Assembly (NCBI RefSeq): GCF_019468565.1
Contig: NZ_CP080521.1
Location: 1,550,001 to 1,614,000 of the forward strand
Direction: 5' to 3'
Length of the DNA: 64,000 nt
Source: Pseudonocardia sp. DSM 110487
GTDB taxonomy: Bacteria; Actinomycetota; Actinomycetes; Mycobacteriales; Pseudonocardiaceae
In this document: in pieces, positions 51,017-59,211 of the stretch
How the letters are laid out: every line of letters starts with the position of its first letter
Numbering within the stretch: position 1 is the stretch's first letter
Translations under genes and position numbers: made by a program
Notes under the pieces: generated by a model
Told to the model about the DNA's origin: nothing
Database searches by the model: none
What the model saw: only the letters and a program-made list of their open reading frames with translations

Positions 51017-52276
51017 CTAGCCGACGGTCCCTTCGAGGATGTTGTGCAGGACGGCGAGCCCGTCGTGGACCTCGGTGAACGAGGTCGACAGGGGCGCGGG
51101 GCCGATGCGGATGGCGTCGGGTTCGCGGTAGTCGGGGAGCACGCCGCGGTCCCAGAGGAGGTCGACGACCTCGCGGAACCCGGGGCGGCTGATTGTGAGA
51201 TGGCCGCCGCGGCGTTCGGGGTCGCGGGGCGAGATCACCTCCACCCCGTGCGGAACGAGCCAGGCGTCGACGAGCTCGAGGGCGAACGCGGTGAGCGCGA
51301 GGGACTTCGTGCGGACCGCGGCGATACCGGCCTCATCCAGGAGGTCGAGGGATGCGAGCAGGGGTACGGCGGCGAGTATGGGCGGGGTGCCGCTCACGAC
51401 GTGGCGGATCCCAGGAGCGGGGACGTAGCCGGGGCCCATGGTGAACGGGTCGAGCCGACCCATCCAGCCCTGGATCGGCTGGCGCAGGACGCCCTGGAGA
51501 CCGCGGCGGACGTAGGCGAAGGCGGGGGAGCCGGGGCCGCCGTTCAGGAACTTGTAGGTGCACCCGACGGCCAGGTCGACGCCCCACTCGTCGAGGGCGA
51601 GCGGCACGGATCCGGCGGAGTGGCAGAGGTCGAGCAGCACGTGGGCGCCTGCCCGATGAGCCGCGGCGGTGATCGCGGGGGCGTCGGCGAGCCAGCCGGA
51701 GCGGTAGGCGACATGGGAGAGCAGCACCAGGGCGGTGTCCGGGCCGGCGGCGTCCGCGACCTGGTCGGAGGTGACGCCTTCGGCGATGTCGGCCTGCAAC
51801 CACCGGACGCTCCCGCCGCGTTCGGCCGCGATGCCCTCCACGACGTAGCGGTCGGTGGGGAAGTCGTCGGCGAAGGCGACGATCACCCGGCGGTCCGGGT
51901 CGACGGTGACGGCGGCGTCGATGGCGGCGCGGGCGAGCTTGTAGAGCAGCACGGTGGTGGAGTCGGCGAGCACGGTCTGCCCGGCCGCGGCGCCCAGCGC
52001 GAGGGCGGCGATCCGGTCCCCGATGCGTTCCGGCCAGTCCATCCACGGCGCGTCCGGGCCGTCCTCGGTCCAGCCACGGATCAGCCGCTGCCCCCATGCC
52101 TGGTGGATGAACTCGCCCAGCCGGTTGGCGGCGTCGGCCACCGGGCGGCCCAGCGAGTTGCCGTCCAGGTAGGCGACGACCCCGGGTGCGGGCAGGAACC
52201 GGTCCCGCAGCCCGGCGAGCGGGTCGGCGGCGTCCAGTGCGGTGGCCCGTTCCGCCCAGGTGCGGGTGGTGGTCAC
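51017..52276 (-). CDS. kynU: Kynureninase
   Basis: A 419-residue PLP enzyme that cleaves L-kynurenine to anthranilate and alanine. The N-terminal YLDGNSLGRPVADAANRLGE, the HVAYRSGWLADAPAITAAAH block with LLDLCHSAGSVPLALDEWGV, and the PLP-lysine site VGCTYKFLNGGPGSPAF are all family signatures. Length is standard. The start overlaps the kynA stop by four bases. No arylformamidase (kynB) gene is adjacent, so the intermediate N-formylkynurenine must be hydrolysed by an enzyme encoded elsewhere. Confidence 0.95.
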   Translation of the reverse strand: MTTTRTWAERATALDAADPLAGLRDRFLPAPGVVAYLDGNSLGRPVADAANRLGEFIHQAWGQRLIRGWTEDGPDAPWMDWPERIGDRIAALALGAAAGQTVLADSTTVLLYKLARAAIDAAVTVDPDRRVIVAFADDFPTDRYVVEGIAAERGGSVRWLQADIAEGVTSDQVADAAGPDTALVLLSHVAYRSGWLADAPAITAAAHRAGAHVLLDLCHSAGSVPLALDEWGVDLAVGCTYKFLNGGPGSPAFAYVRRGLQGVLRQPIQGWMGRLDPFTMGPGYVPAPGIRHVVSGTPPILAAVPLLASLDLLDEAGIAAVRTKSLALTAFALELVDAWLVPHGVEVISPRDPERRGGHLTISRPGFREVVDLLWDRGVLPDYREPDAIRIGPAPLSTSFTEVHDGLAVLHNILEGTVG

Positions 52277-53145
52277 AGCTGGATCTCCGTGCGGACGGCG
52301 AACAGCTCGGGGAAGAAGGTCAGATCAAGCGCCGCCCGCAGGAAGTTGACCCCGCTGGAGCCGCCGGTGCCGCGCACGGTGCCGATCGTGCGTTCCACGG
52401 TCTTGAGGTGGCGGAAGCGCCACAGCTGGAAGTTCTCCTCCAGGTCGACCAGCTCCTCGCACGCCTCGTAGGCCTCCCAGAACTCGCGGGAGTGCTCGTA
52501 GATGTGCCGGAACACCGGCACCAGCTCAGGGGTGAACTCGTGCGGCTGCGTCACGTCCCGCTCCAGCAGCCGCTCCGGGACCTCGTGCTCGCACCGGTGC
52601 AGGTACCGCAGGAACTCGTCGTACACGGTCGGCTCCGCGAGCAGCGTCTCCAACAGCTCGCGGGCGGACGAGTCGTGGTCGAACAGTTTGATCATGGCCG
52701 CGTTCTTGTTGCCGAGGATGAACTCGACCGCCCGGTACTGGTAGGACTGGAAGCCCGACGAGGTGCCCAGGAACCGGCGGAACTCCGCGTACTCCGACGG
52801 TGTGAGGGTGGCCAGCACCGACCACTGCTCGGTCAGCTGCCGCTGGATGTGCTTCACCCTGGCCAGCGCTTTCAACGCCGGGCGCACCTCATCCGCCCGC
52901 AGCCGATCCCGCACCGCCCGCAGCTCGTGCAACACCAGCTTCAACCACAGCTCCGACGTCTGGTGCTGCACGATGAACAACAACTCGTCGTGGTGCACCG
53001 GACGGCTCACCGGATGCTGCGCCGACAGCAACTCGTCCAGGTGCAGGTACGCCCCGTAGGACAGGTTCACCCGCTCCCCGGTGCCACCGAACTCCCGGAC
53101 CACACCCTCCTCGAGGGGTCGGAGGTTTCCGCCGTTCGCCGTCAC
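52273..53145 (-). CDS. kynA: Tryptophan 2,3-dioxygenase
   Basis: A 290-residue heme enzyme that opens the tryptophan indole ring to N-formylkynurenine. LLFIVQHQTSELWLKLVLHE holds the distal-side histidine and substrate arginine environment; SSGFQSYQYRAVEFILGNKN is the core signature; WRFRHLKTVERTIG carries the proximal heme histidine; GTGGSSGVNFLRAALD is near the end. The GTG start lies four bases after the MFS stop, so kynA is translated with it. First catabolic step of the MFS-kynA-kynU operon. Confidence 0.95.
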   Translation of the reverse strand: MTANGGNLRPLEEGVVREFGGTGERVNLSYGAYLHLDELLSAQHPVSRPVHHDELLFIVQHQTSELWLKLVLHELRAVRDRLRADEVRPALKALARVKHIQRQLTEQWSVLATLTPSEYAEFRRFLGTSSGFQSYQYRAVEFILGNKNAAMIKLFDHDSSARELLETLLAEPTVYDEFLRYLHRCEHEVPERLLERDVTQPHEFTPELVPVFRHIYEHSREFWEAYEACEELVDLEENFQLWRFRHLKTVERTIGTVRGTGGSSGVNFLRAALDLTFFPELFAVRTEIQL

Positions 53146-53149
53146 CCCA

Positions 53150-55120
53150 TCACGGTATCCGCTGCAGGAGGAGCTGGTCGGCGTAACACCAACCCCAGTC
53201 CTCCCCCGGCTCGTGCGACTGGACGATCGGGTGCGAGCTGGCGTGCCAGTGCCCGGACGCGTGGCGGCCGGGGGAGTTGTCGCAACACCCGACGTGGCCG
53301 CAGCGCAGGCACTTGCGGAGGTGGACCCACGTGCCGCCGTCGCGCAGGCAGTCCTCGCATCCCTTGTCGGTGCTCGGGGGCACGTCGGCGCGGACCCCGT
53401 CGAGGTGCGTGCAGGTGGCCTCGGTCGGGCGACCTTCCGCGTCTCCGACGACGGTGAAGGTGCCGGTCCGCCCGGGCGCGGCGGCGGGGCGGATCAGGAC
53501 GACGGCCACCAGCGCACCGAGTGCGATGACCCCGATCCCCACGACGAACACGATCGTCAGCGCGTGCGTGAAGGAGGTGGTGTACGCGGGGAGGAGGGCG
53601 GTCTCGGCCTGGCCGAGTGAACGCCCCGCGGCGGCCAGGTCGCCCGACGCGGCCAGTTCCGCGGCGGCGGTGGCCTGCGGCGCCGGAACCCCGCCCGCCG
53701 TGAGCCGGGCGCCCGTCCCGTCGGCCAGCCGGGTCTCGAACACCGCGCCGAGCCCGGCGATCCCTCCCGCGATCCCGAGCTGGCGGGCGGTGTTGTTGAT
53801 GCCGGACGCCATGCCGCTGTGGGCGGCGTCGACCGTGCTGAGCGCCGCAACGGTCATCGTCGGGTTGACCACGCCCGCGCCGATGCCGAAGACGAGGAGC
53901 GCCGGCAGCAACCGCAGACCGCCGGATTCCGGTCCGAGTTCGACCATGAGCGCAAGGCCCGCCCCGCACAGCGCGAGGCCGCCGACCAGGGCGATCCGCA
54001 CGCCGAGCCGGGCCACGACCCGGGCCGCGAGCAGCGACACCACGAGGGACGCCACCGCGAACGGCGCGACCTCCAGGCCGGCGAGCGTGGGGCTCGAGCC
54101 GTGTACGTGCAGCAGGAACAAGGTGAGGTACACCAGCGGGGCGAAGCCGGCGGCGGCGAACACCACGGCCACCAGCGTGGCGCCGAGGAACGTCGGGTTG
54201 CGCATCAGGGCCGGTGCGATCAGCGGTGTCGGGGTGCGGAACTCGACCAGCGTGAACAGCGCGAACAGCACCAGCGCCGCACCGGCCATGCCGAGGGTGA
54301 TCGGGGAGAGCCAGCCGGCCGCGTTGCCCCGCTGGACCAACACGATCAGGAGCACCATGGCACCGGTGAGGAGCGCGGCGCCCCACCAGTCCAGCCTCGT
54401 GGCGGAGCTGTCGCGGCTCTCCCGGAGGTGGCGCATGCCCACCGCGGCCGTGGGGAGCACCAGCACCACGGCGAGGGCGAACTGGGCGCGCCACCCGACG
54501 GCCTCCACGAGGATCCCGCCGAGCAGCGGGCCCAGCGCGATCGCGCCGGACACGCTGGCGCCCCAGACCCCGATCGCGCGGGCCCGCGCGGGCCCGTCGA
54601 ACTCCGCCGCGATCAGCGCGAGCCCGGACGGGAAGAGCGCCGCCGCGCCCGCGCCCTGCACCAACCGTCCGACGATGAGCAGCCCCGTGGTCGGCGCCAG
54701 CGTGCACAGCAGGGAGCCGGCCCAGAACCCCGCGAGGCCGAGCAGGAACATCCGGCGCCTGCCGTAGCGGTCTCCCAGCGCGCCGCCTGCCAGCAGCAGC
54801 GACGCCAGCACCATCGCATACGACGACAGCACCCACTGCTGCGCGCTGAATCCCGCCGACAGATCGGCCGCGATCGCCGGCAGCGCGACGTTCGGCGCGG
54901 TCACGTTGAACAGCAGCAGCGCCGAGGCCAGGCACACCACGGCCAACGTCCACCGCTGACAGCGCCGCGCGCCCTCGGTGGTCTCGCCGGGTGGCCGCGC
55001 CGCCGCCGGCACGTCCGGGTGGGCCGGGCACGCTCCCAACCCGGCCGCCGGGATCAGCCGGGCGACACCGTGCCGACGTGCCTCGAAGTCCCCTGCCACG
55101 CGGCCTGATGCCGTCATCAC
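53150..55120 (-). CDS. MFS transporter (DHA2-like) fused to a C-terminal UBP-type zinc finger
   Basis: A 656-residue fusion. Residues ~55-560 are a 14-span drug:H+ antiporter-type MFS protein: QWVLSSYAMVLASLLLAGGA and GDRYGRRRMFLLGLAGF form the family motif A region, and GVWGASVSGAIALGPLLGG is motif C. From ~575 to the end is a ZnF_UBP-like domain: CTHLDGV, CEDCLRDGGTWVHLRKCLRC, GHVGCCDNSPGRHASGHWH and SHPIVQS give the Cys/His ligands. GTG 55120 or ATG 55117 follows GGGAGGGG. It ends four bases before kynA, so it probably moves tryptophan, kynurenine or anthranilate. Confidence 0.9.
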   Translation of the reverse strand: MMTASGRVAGDFEARRHGVARLIPAAGLGACPAHPDVPAAARPPGETTEGARRCQRWTLAVVCLASALLLFNVTAPNVALPAIAADLSAGFSAQQWVLSSYAMVLASLLLAGGALGDRYGRRRMFLLGLAGFWAGSLLCTLAPTTGLLIVGRLVQGAGAAALFPSGLALIAAEFDGPARARAIGVWGASVSGAIALGPLLGGILVEAVGWRAQFALAVVLVLPTAAVGMRHLRESRDSSATRLDWWGAALLTGAMVLLIVLVQRGNAAGWLSPITLGMAGAALVLFALFTLVEFRTPTPLIAPALMRNPTFLGATLVAVVFAAAGFAPLVYLTLFLLHVHGSSPTLAGLEVAPFAVASLVVSLLAARVVARLGVRIALVGGLALCGAGLALMVELGPESGGLRLLPALLVFGIGAGVVNPTMTVAALSTVDAAHSGMASGINNTARQLGIAGGIAGLGAVFETRLADGTGARLTAGGVPAPQATAAAELAASGDLAAAGRSLGQAETALLPAYTTSFTHALTIVFVVGIGVIALGALVAVVLIRPAAAPGRTGTFTVVGDAEGRPTEATCTHLDGVRADVPPSTDKGCEDCLRDGGTWVHLRKCLRCGHVGCCDNSPGRHASGHWHASSHPIVQSHEPGEDWGWCYADQLLLQRIP

Positions 55121-55215
55121 GCCTCGCCCCCTCCCGGGCTCCGGCAGCGATTACACCCTTGCTGGGCATCCGGGACAACCGCCCCGACCCCGGTGGGGAG
55201 CACTAGCGTCGGCTC

Positions 55216-56187
55216 GTGCCGAACGACGCCGTGATCGAGTGGCTTCGTGACTCCGACCCCGCCCTGCGCTGGCAGGTCGAGCGCGATCTCATGGCCGACC
55301 CGCCCGAGGTGTGGGAAGCGACGCGCGCCCGGATCGCGACCGAGGGCTTCGGCGCGCGCCTACTAGCGCTCCAGGGGACGGACGGCCAGTGGGCGGGCGG
55401 CGCGTTCTTCCCCGCCCATTTCGAGCCCGAGGCGGGCGAGACAGGGCAGCCGTGGACGGCGACGACGTGGACGCTCAACTCGTTGCGGGAGTGGAGCCTC
55501 GATCCCGCTGTCCTGCGCGAGCGCCGCACGGCCGAGCTGCTCGCCGAGAACAGCCGCTGGGAGTACCAGAACCTTGCCGTACTGGGGCGGAGAGGTCGAC
55601 TGCTGCATCAACGCCTGGACCGTCGCGAACGGCCTGTGGCTCGGCGCCGACGTGACCGGGATCGTCGACTGGTTCCTCGAACACCGGCTGCCCGACGGCG
55701 GCTGGAACTGCGAGTGGGTCGAGGGCTCGACCCGGTCGTCGTTCCATTCGACGCTGAACTCCCTCAAGGGCCTGCTCGCCTTCGACGCCGCGACGGGCGG
55801 CACGGAGGCGACGCGCGCCGCGCGGCGTTCCGGCGAGGAGTACCTGCTGCGGCGCGGCTCTTGCGCCGCCTGTCCACGGGGGAACCCGTGGCACCCTGGG
55901 TCGACCACGTCGCCTACCCGTTCCGCTGGTCCTACAGCGTGCTCAACGCGGCCGAGTACTTCCGGCAGGCGTCGCTGGTCGACGGAACGGCGCCCGACCA
56001 GCGCATGGCCGAGGCGATCGAGCTCGTGCGCGCCGCGCGGCAGCCGGACGGCACCTGGATCCAGGCCAGCCGGCACCCCGGGCGGGTGTGGTTCGAGGTC
56101 GACGTGCCGGCGGGGGAGCCGTCGAAGTGGCTGACGCTCTTCGGCACCCGGGTGCTCGCATGGTGGGACGCGCAGAGTCCCGGATAG
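55216..56187 (+). pseudogene. Prenyltransferase/squalene-oxidase-like repeat protein with two compensating frameshifts
   Basis: The start (MPNDAVIEWLRDSDPALRWQ) and the end (PFRWSYSVLNAAEYFRQASL, FEVDVPAGEPSKWLTLFGTR) are in one frame. The central part makes sense only in the next frame, as PYWGGEVDCCINAWTVANGL, LPDGGWNCEWVEGSTRSSFH and STLNSLKGLLAFD. The shift occurs near 55571-55574 (one base too many) and is reversed near 55853-55860 (one too few), so the original frame stays open across 323 codons but ~94 residues would be scrambled. Either two mutations or two sequence errors. Intact homologues are conserved actinobacterial proteins of unknown role. Divergent from the MFS gene. Confidence 0.65.
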
Positions 56188-56229
56188 GTGGTGGCCCGAG
56201 TTACCCGGCTGCGGCCCGATCGTCCCGCG

Positions 56230-56475
56230 TCAGGCGATGATCACGTAGAGCCCGTAGCCGACGATCGCCGCCACCGCCAGCAGGCAGAGCGCCGCCACGG
56301 CGGTGCCGGCTGCGGCGCTCAGCGGCGGCGCGGCGCCGTCGTCAGGGCCACCCACCGTCCGCGCCGCGCGCGCCGACAGGCCGACGAGCGCGAACGCCAC
56401 GAGCGCGACGACCGCCACCCCGACCGCGAGCGACACGACGCACACCACGAGCAGCGATCCCCACGCGATGCTCAT
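56230..56475 (-). CDS. Small two-helix membrane protein next to PiT transporter
   Basis: An 81-residue protein with two hydrophobic helices, residues ~6-32 (VVCVVSLAVGVAVVALVAFA) and ~55-78 (AVAALCLLAVAAIVGYGLYV), and a short charged loop between. It lies 12 bp downstream of the phosphate transporter in the same operon; its ATG has GAGGAGATCC before it. Actinobacterial pit operons often carry such a small protein. No function is assigned. Confidence 0.75.
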   Translation of the reverse strand: MSIAWGSLLVVCVVSLAVGVAVVALVAFALVGLSARAARTVGGPDDGAAPPLSAAAGTAVAALCLLAVAAIVGYGLYVIIA

Positions 56476-56487
56476 CTGGATCTCCTC

Positions 56488-57618
56488 TCAGACCGCGGCG
56501 GGCGCGGGAGCCTTCGGGGCCGGGACGTCGTTGACGTTCTCGGCCGTGATCGGACGGCGCCGGGACGCGGCGTAGATCCCGGCGGCGATGGCGGCGGCGA
56601 CCAGCCCGACGATGATCGTCCCGACCGTGCCGGTGGAGGCGAGCCATGCCGCCGCGGCGCCGACCGCGGCCGCGGCCGGGAGGGTGAGGACCCAGGCGAC
56701 GGCCATCTGGCCCGCGACGCTCCACTGCACGGAGGCGAGCCGGCGACCGGCACCGGCGCCGAAGATGGCGCCGGTCGCGACCTGCGTCGTCGAGAGCGCG
56801 AAGCCGAGGTGCGATGAGGCGAGGATGACCGCCGTCGCGCTCGTCTCGGCGGCGAAGCCCTGCGGGGTCTGGATCTCGCTGACCCGCTTGCCGAGCGTCT
56901 GGATGATCCGCCAGCCGCCGAGGTAGGTGCCGAGCGCGATTGCGAGACCCGCGGAGAGGATCACCCAGAACGGCGGGCTCGACTCAGGGGCGAGCACACC
57001 GGCGGTGATCAGGGTCAGCGTGATGATGCCCATCGTCTTCTGGGCGTCGTTCGTGCCGTGGGCGAGCGCGACCATCGACGCCGAGACGATCTGGCCTGCC
57101 TTGAACCCGCGGGTCACGGTGCCGCCGTCGGCGCGCGCGGTGATCCGGTAGGCCAGGTACGTGGCTGCGAGGGCCACGACGCCGGCGAGGATCGGGGAGA
57201 TCACGGCCGGGATCACGACCTTGGTGAGAACCGCCCCGAAGTACACCGCGTTGGTGCCCGCCGCGACCAGCGTCGCTCCGATGAGCCCGCCGAAGAGCGC
57301 GTGTGACGAGCTGGACGGGAGGCCGAGCAGCCAGGTCAGCAGGTTCCACAGGATCGCGCCGACGAGTCCTGCGAAGATCACGACCGGGCCGATCCTGGAC
57401 TCGTCGACCATTCCGCTGGAGATCGTCTTGGCGACCTCGACGGAAAGGAACGCTCCGACGAGATTCAGGATGGCCGCGACCGTCACCGCCATTCTCGGGG
57501 ACAAAGCGCCCGTGGCGATCGAGGTCGCCATCGCGTTCGCGGTGTCGTGGAACCCGTTGGTGAAGTCGAAGATCAAGGCCGTGGCGACAACCACGACGAC
57601 GATCACGGTGACGTCCAT
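56488..57618 (-). CDS. pit: PiT family inorganic phosphate transporter
   Basis: A 376-residue symporter that takes up metal-phosphate with protons. The duplicated family signature is present twice: TNGFHDTANAMATSIATGAL near the N-terminus and VALAHGTNDAQKTMGIITL in the second half. About ten membrane spans. ATG 57618 has GAAAGG; an upstream ATG at 57633 lacks one. The small membrane gene at 56230 follows. No DUF47 regulator (PitA partner in many bacteria) is adjacent. Confidence 0.94.
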   Translation of the reverse strand: MDVTVIVVVVVATALIFDFTNGFHDTANAMATSIATGALSPRMAVTVAAILNLVGAFLSVEVAKTISSGMVDESRIGPVVIFAGLVGAILWNLLTWLLGLPSSSSHALFGGLIGATLVAAGTNAVYFGAVLTKVVIPAVISPILAGVVALAATYLAYRITARADGGTVTRGFKAGQIVSASMVALAHGTNDAQKTMGIITLTLITAGVLAPESSPPFWVILSAGLAIALGTYLGGWRIIQTLGKRVSEIQTPQGFAAETSATAVILASSHLGFALSTTQVATGAIFGAGAGRRLASVQWSVAGQMAVAWVLTLPAAAAVGAAAAWLASTGTVGTIIVGLVAAAIAAGIYAASRRRPITAENVNDVPAPKAPAPAAV

Positions 57619-57831
57619 GCGTGCCTTTCCCATGATCGGTACGGATGACTCAGCATCACTCCAGGGGTTGCCGCCGCGCGCTAACGCCGGCTGAACGACC
57701 GGTGAAACCCGCGAAGCCGCGCATGTCGCGCCAATAACGCCTTTCCGCAATATCGGACGATCCGGAACACGTGCGAAAACGCGTACCGTGGTCGCGGTCG
57801 GAGTCGGGCGGGGCAGGTGGGGAGTACGTCG

Positions 57832-59164
57832 ATGCTGTCGCCGTTGCTCGACGCCCCGTTGATCGCGGGCTGGGTGCCCACCGCGATCTCGATTCTCGGG
57901 TTGCTCGGCGGCCTGTTCCTGATCGCGTCGCGCTCGCGCCGGTGGTGGATCCGCGACGTCCCGGTCGCGCTTCTCGCCGGCGTCGGTGTCGCCGCCGTCT
58001 CGGCGGCACTGGTGGTGTGGCTGCGCCCGTTCCCCGACGCGGTGCCGGTGCGGATGCTGGTGTGGTTCGCGGCGCCGGTGAGCGCCATCGTGCTGGCGGC
58101 GCTGCGGTGGCGCCGGCAACGCGGGTGGGCCCGGCGCGTCACCGCCTGCGTGGCCGTGGTGCTCGTTCTCTCGACCGGCCTGGTGAAGGCCAACGCCCCT
58201 CTACGGCTACCGGCCCACGCTCGCCGCCGTACTCGGGATCCCGGCGGCGAACCAGATCGACCTGTCGGAGCTGCCCCGGACGGAGCCGCTGGTCGTCGCG
58301 CCGCCGCGGCAGCCACTGTCCAGCACGTGGCACAGCCCGGCGGGAATGCCTCGGACGGGCCGCATCAGCGCCGTGACGGTGCCGAGCGAGCGCTCGGGGT
58401 TCGCGGCCCGGCAGGCATGGCTGTACCTCCCGCCCGCCTACCTGGGCACCCCGCGCGCCGACCTGCCGGTGCTGGTGATGATCCCGGGGCAGCCCGGCGG
58501 GCCTCGCGACTGGATGCTGGCCGGCTGCCTCGCCTCGATCATGGACTCCTTCGCGGCGGCCCACGACGGCCTCGCCCCGATCGTGATCGTGCCGGACGTC
58601 ACCGGTTCCCCCATGGGCAACACCATGTGCGTCGACTCGAGGCTCGGCGCGGCCGAGACCTACCTCACCGAGGACGTCACCCGGTGGCTGCAGGCGGACC
58701 TGCAGGCCGACACGGCGCACATGGCGATCGGCGGGTTCTCCTTCGGCGGCACCTGCGCCCTGCAGATGGCCGTGCGGCACCCCGATCTCTACGCGACGTT
58801 CCTCGACGTTTCGGGCCAAGCCGAACCCACCCTCGGCGATCCGGAGCAGACCGTGCAGCAGGCGTTCGGCGGCGATCACGACGCCTACCGGAGCGTCGAC
58901 CCCGTCGACGAGCTGCCCACCGCGCACCTGCCCGGCAGCGCGGGCCTCATGACCGTCGGGGGCGCCGACACGGACTTCCGCAGGCAGGCCGAGCAGATCC
59001 TCGCCCTCGCCCGCGGCGCGGGCATGTCGGTGCAGCTCTACGAGGTGCCCGGCAACCACTCGTGGGCCATCGCCTCCGACGCACTCGCGCAGGGACTGCC
59101 GTGGATCAGCGGCCGGCTCGGCCTGACGGCGCCCGCCTCCGTGCCACCGCAGCCCCAGCAGTGA
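57832..59164 (+). pseudogene. Membrane-anchored esterase (esterase D/mycolyltransferase fold), frameshifted
   Basis: The first ~125 codons encode four membrane helices (LIAGWVPTAISILGLLGGLF, PVRMLVWFAAPVSAIVLAAL). At about 58196-58201, in a CCCC run, the frame shifts by one base; the next frame then reads YGYRPTLAAVLGIPAANQID and continues into an intact esterase domain: LPVLVMIPGQPGGPRDWM, nucleophile elbow IGGFSFGGTCALQMA and catalytic histidine in VPGNHSWAIA. Both parts are contiguous in intact family members. A sequencing error in the homopolymer, or gene decay, are equally possible. ATG 57832 follows GGGGAG; separate translation of the esterase part would have to restart near 58346. Confidence 0.65.
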
Positions 59165-59211
59165 ACCTCATGCTGCCGTCGTGCCGGGAAGGTTGAACCT
59201 GAGGACGGCGA

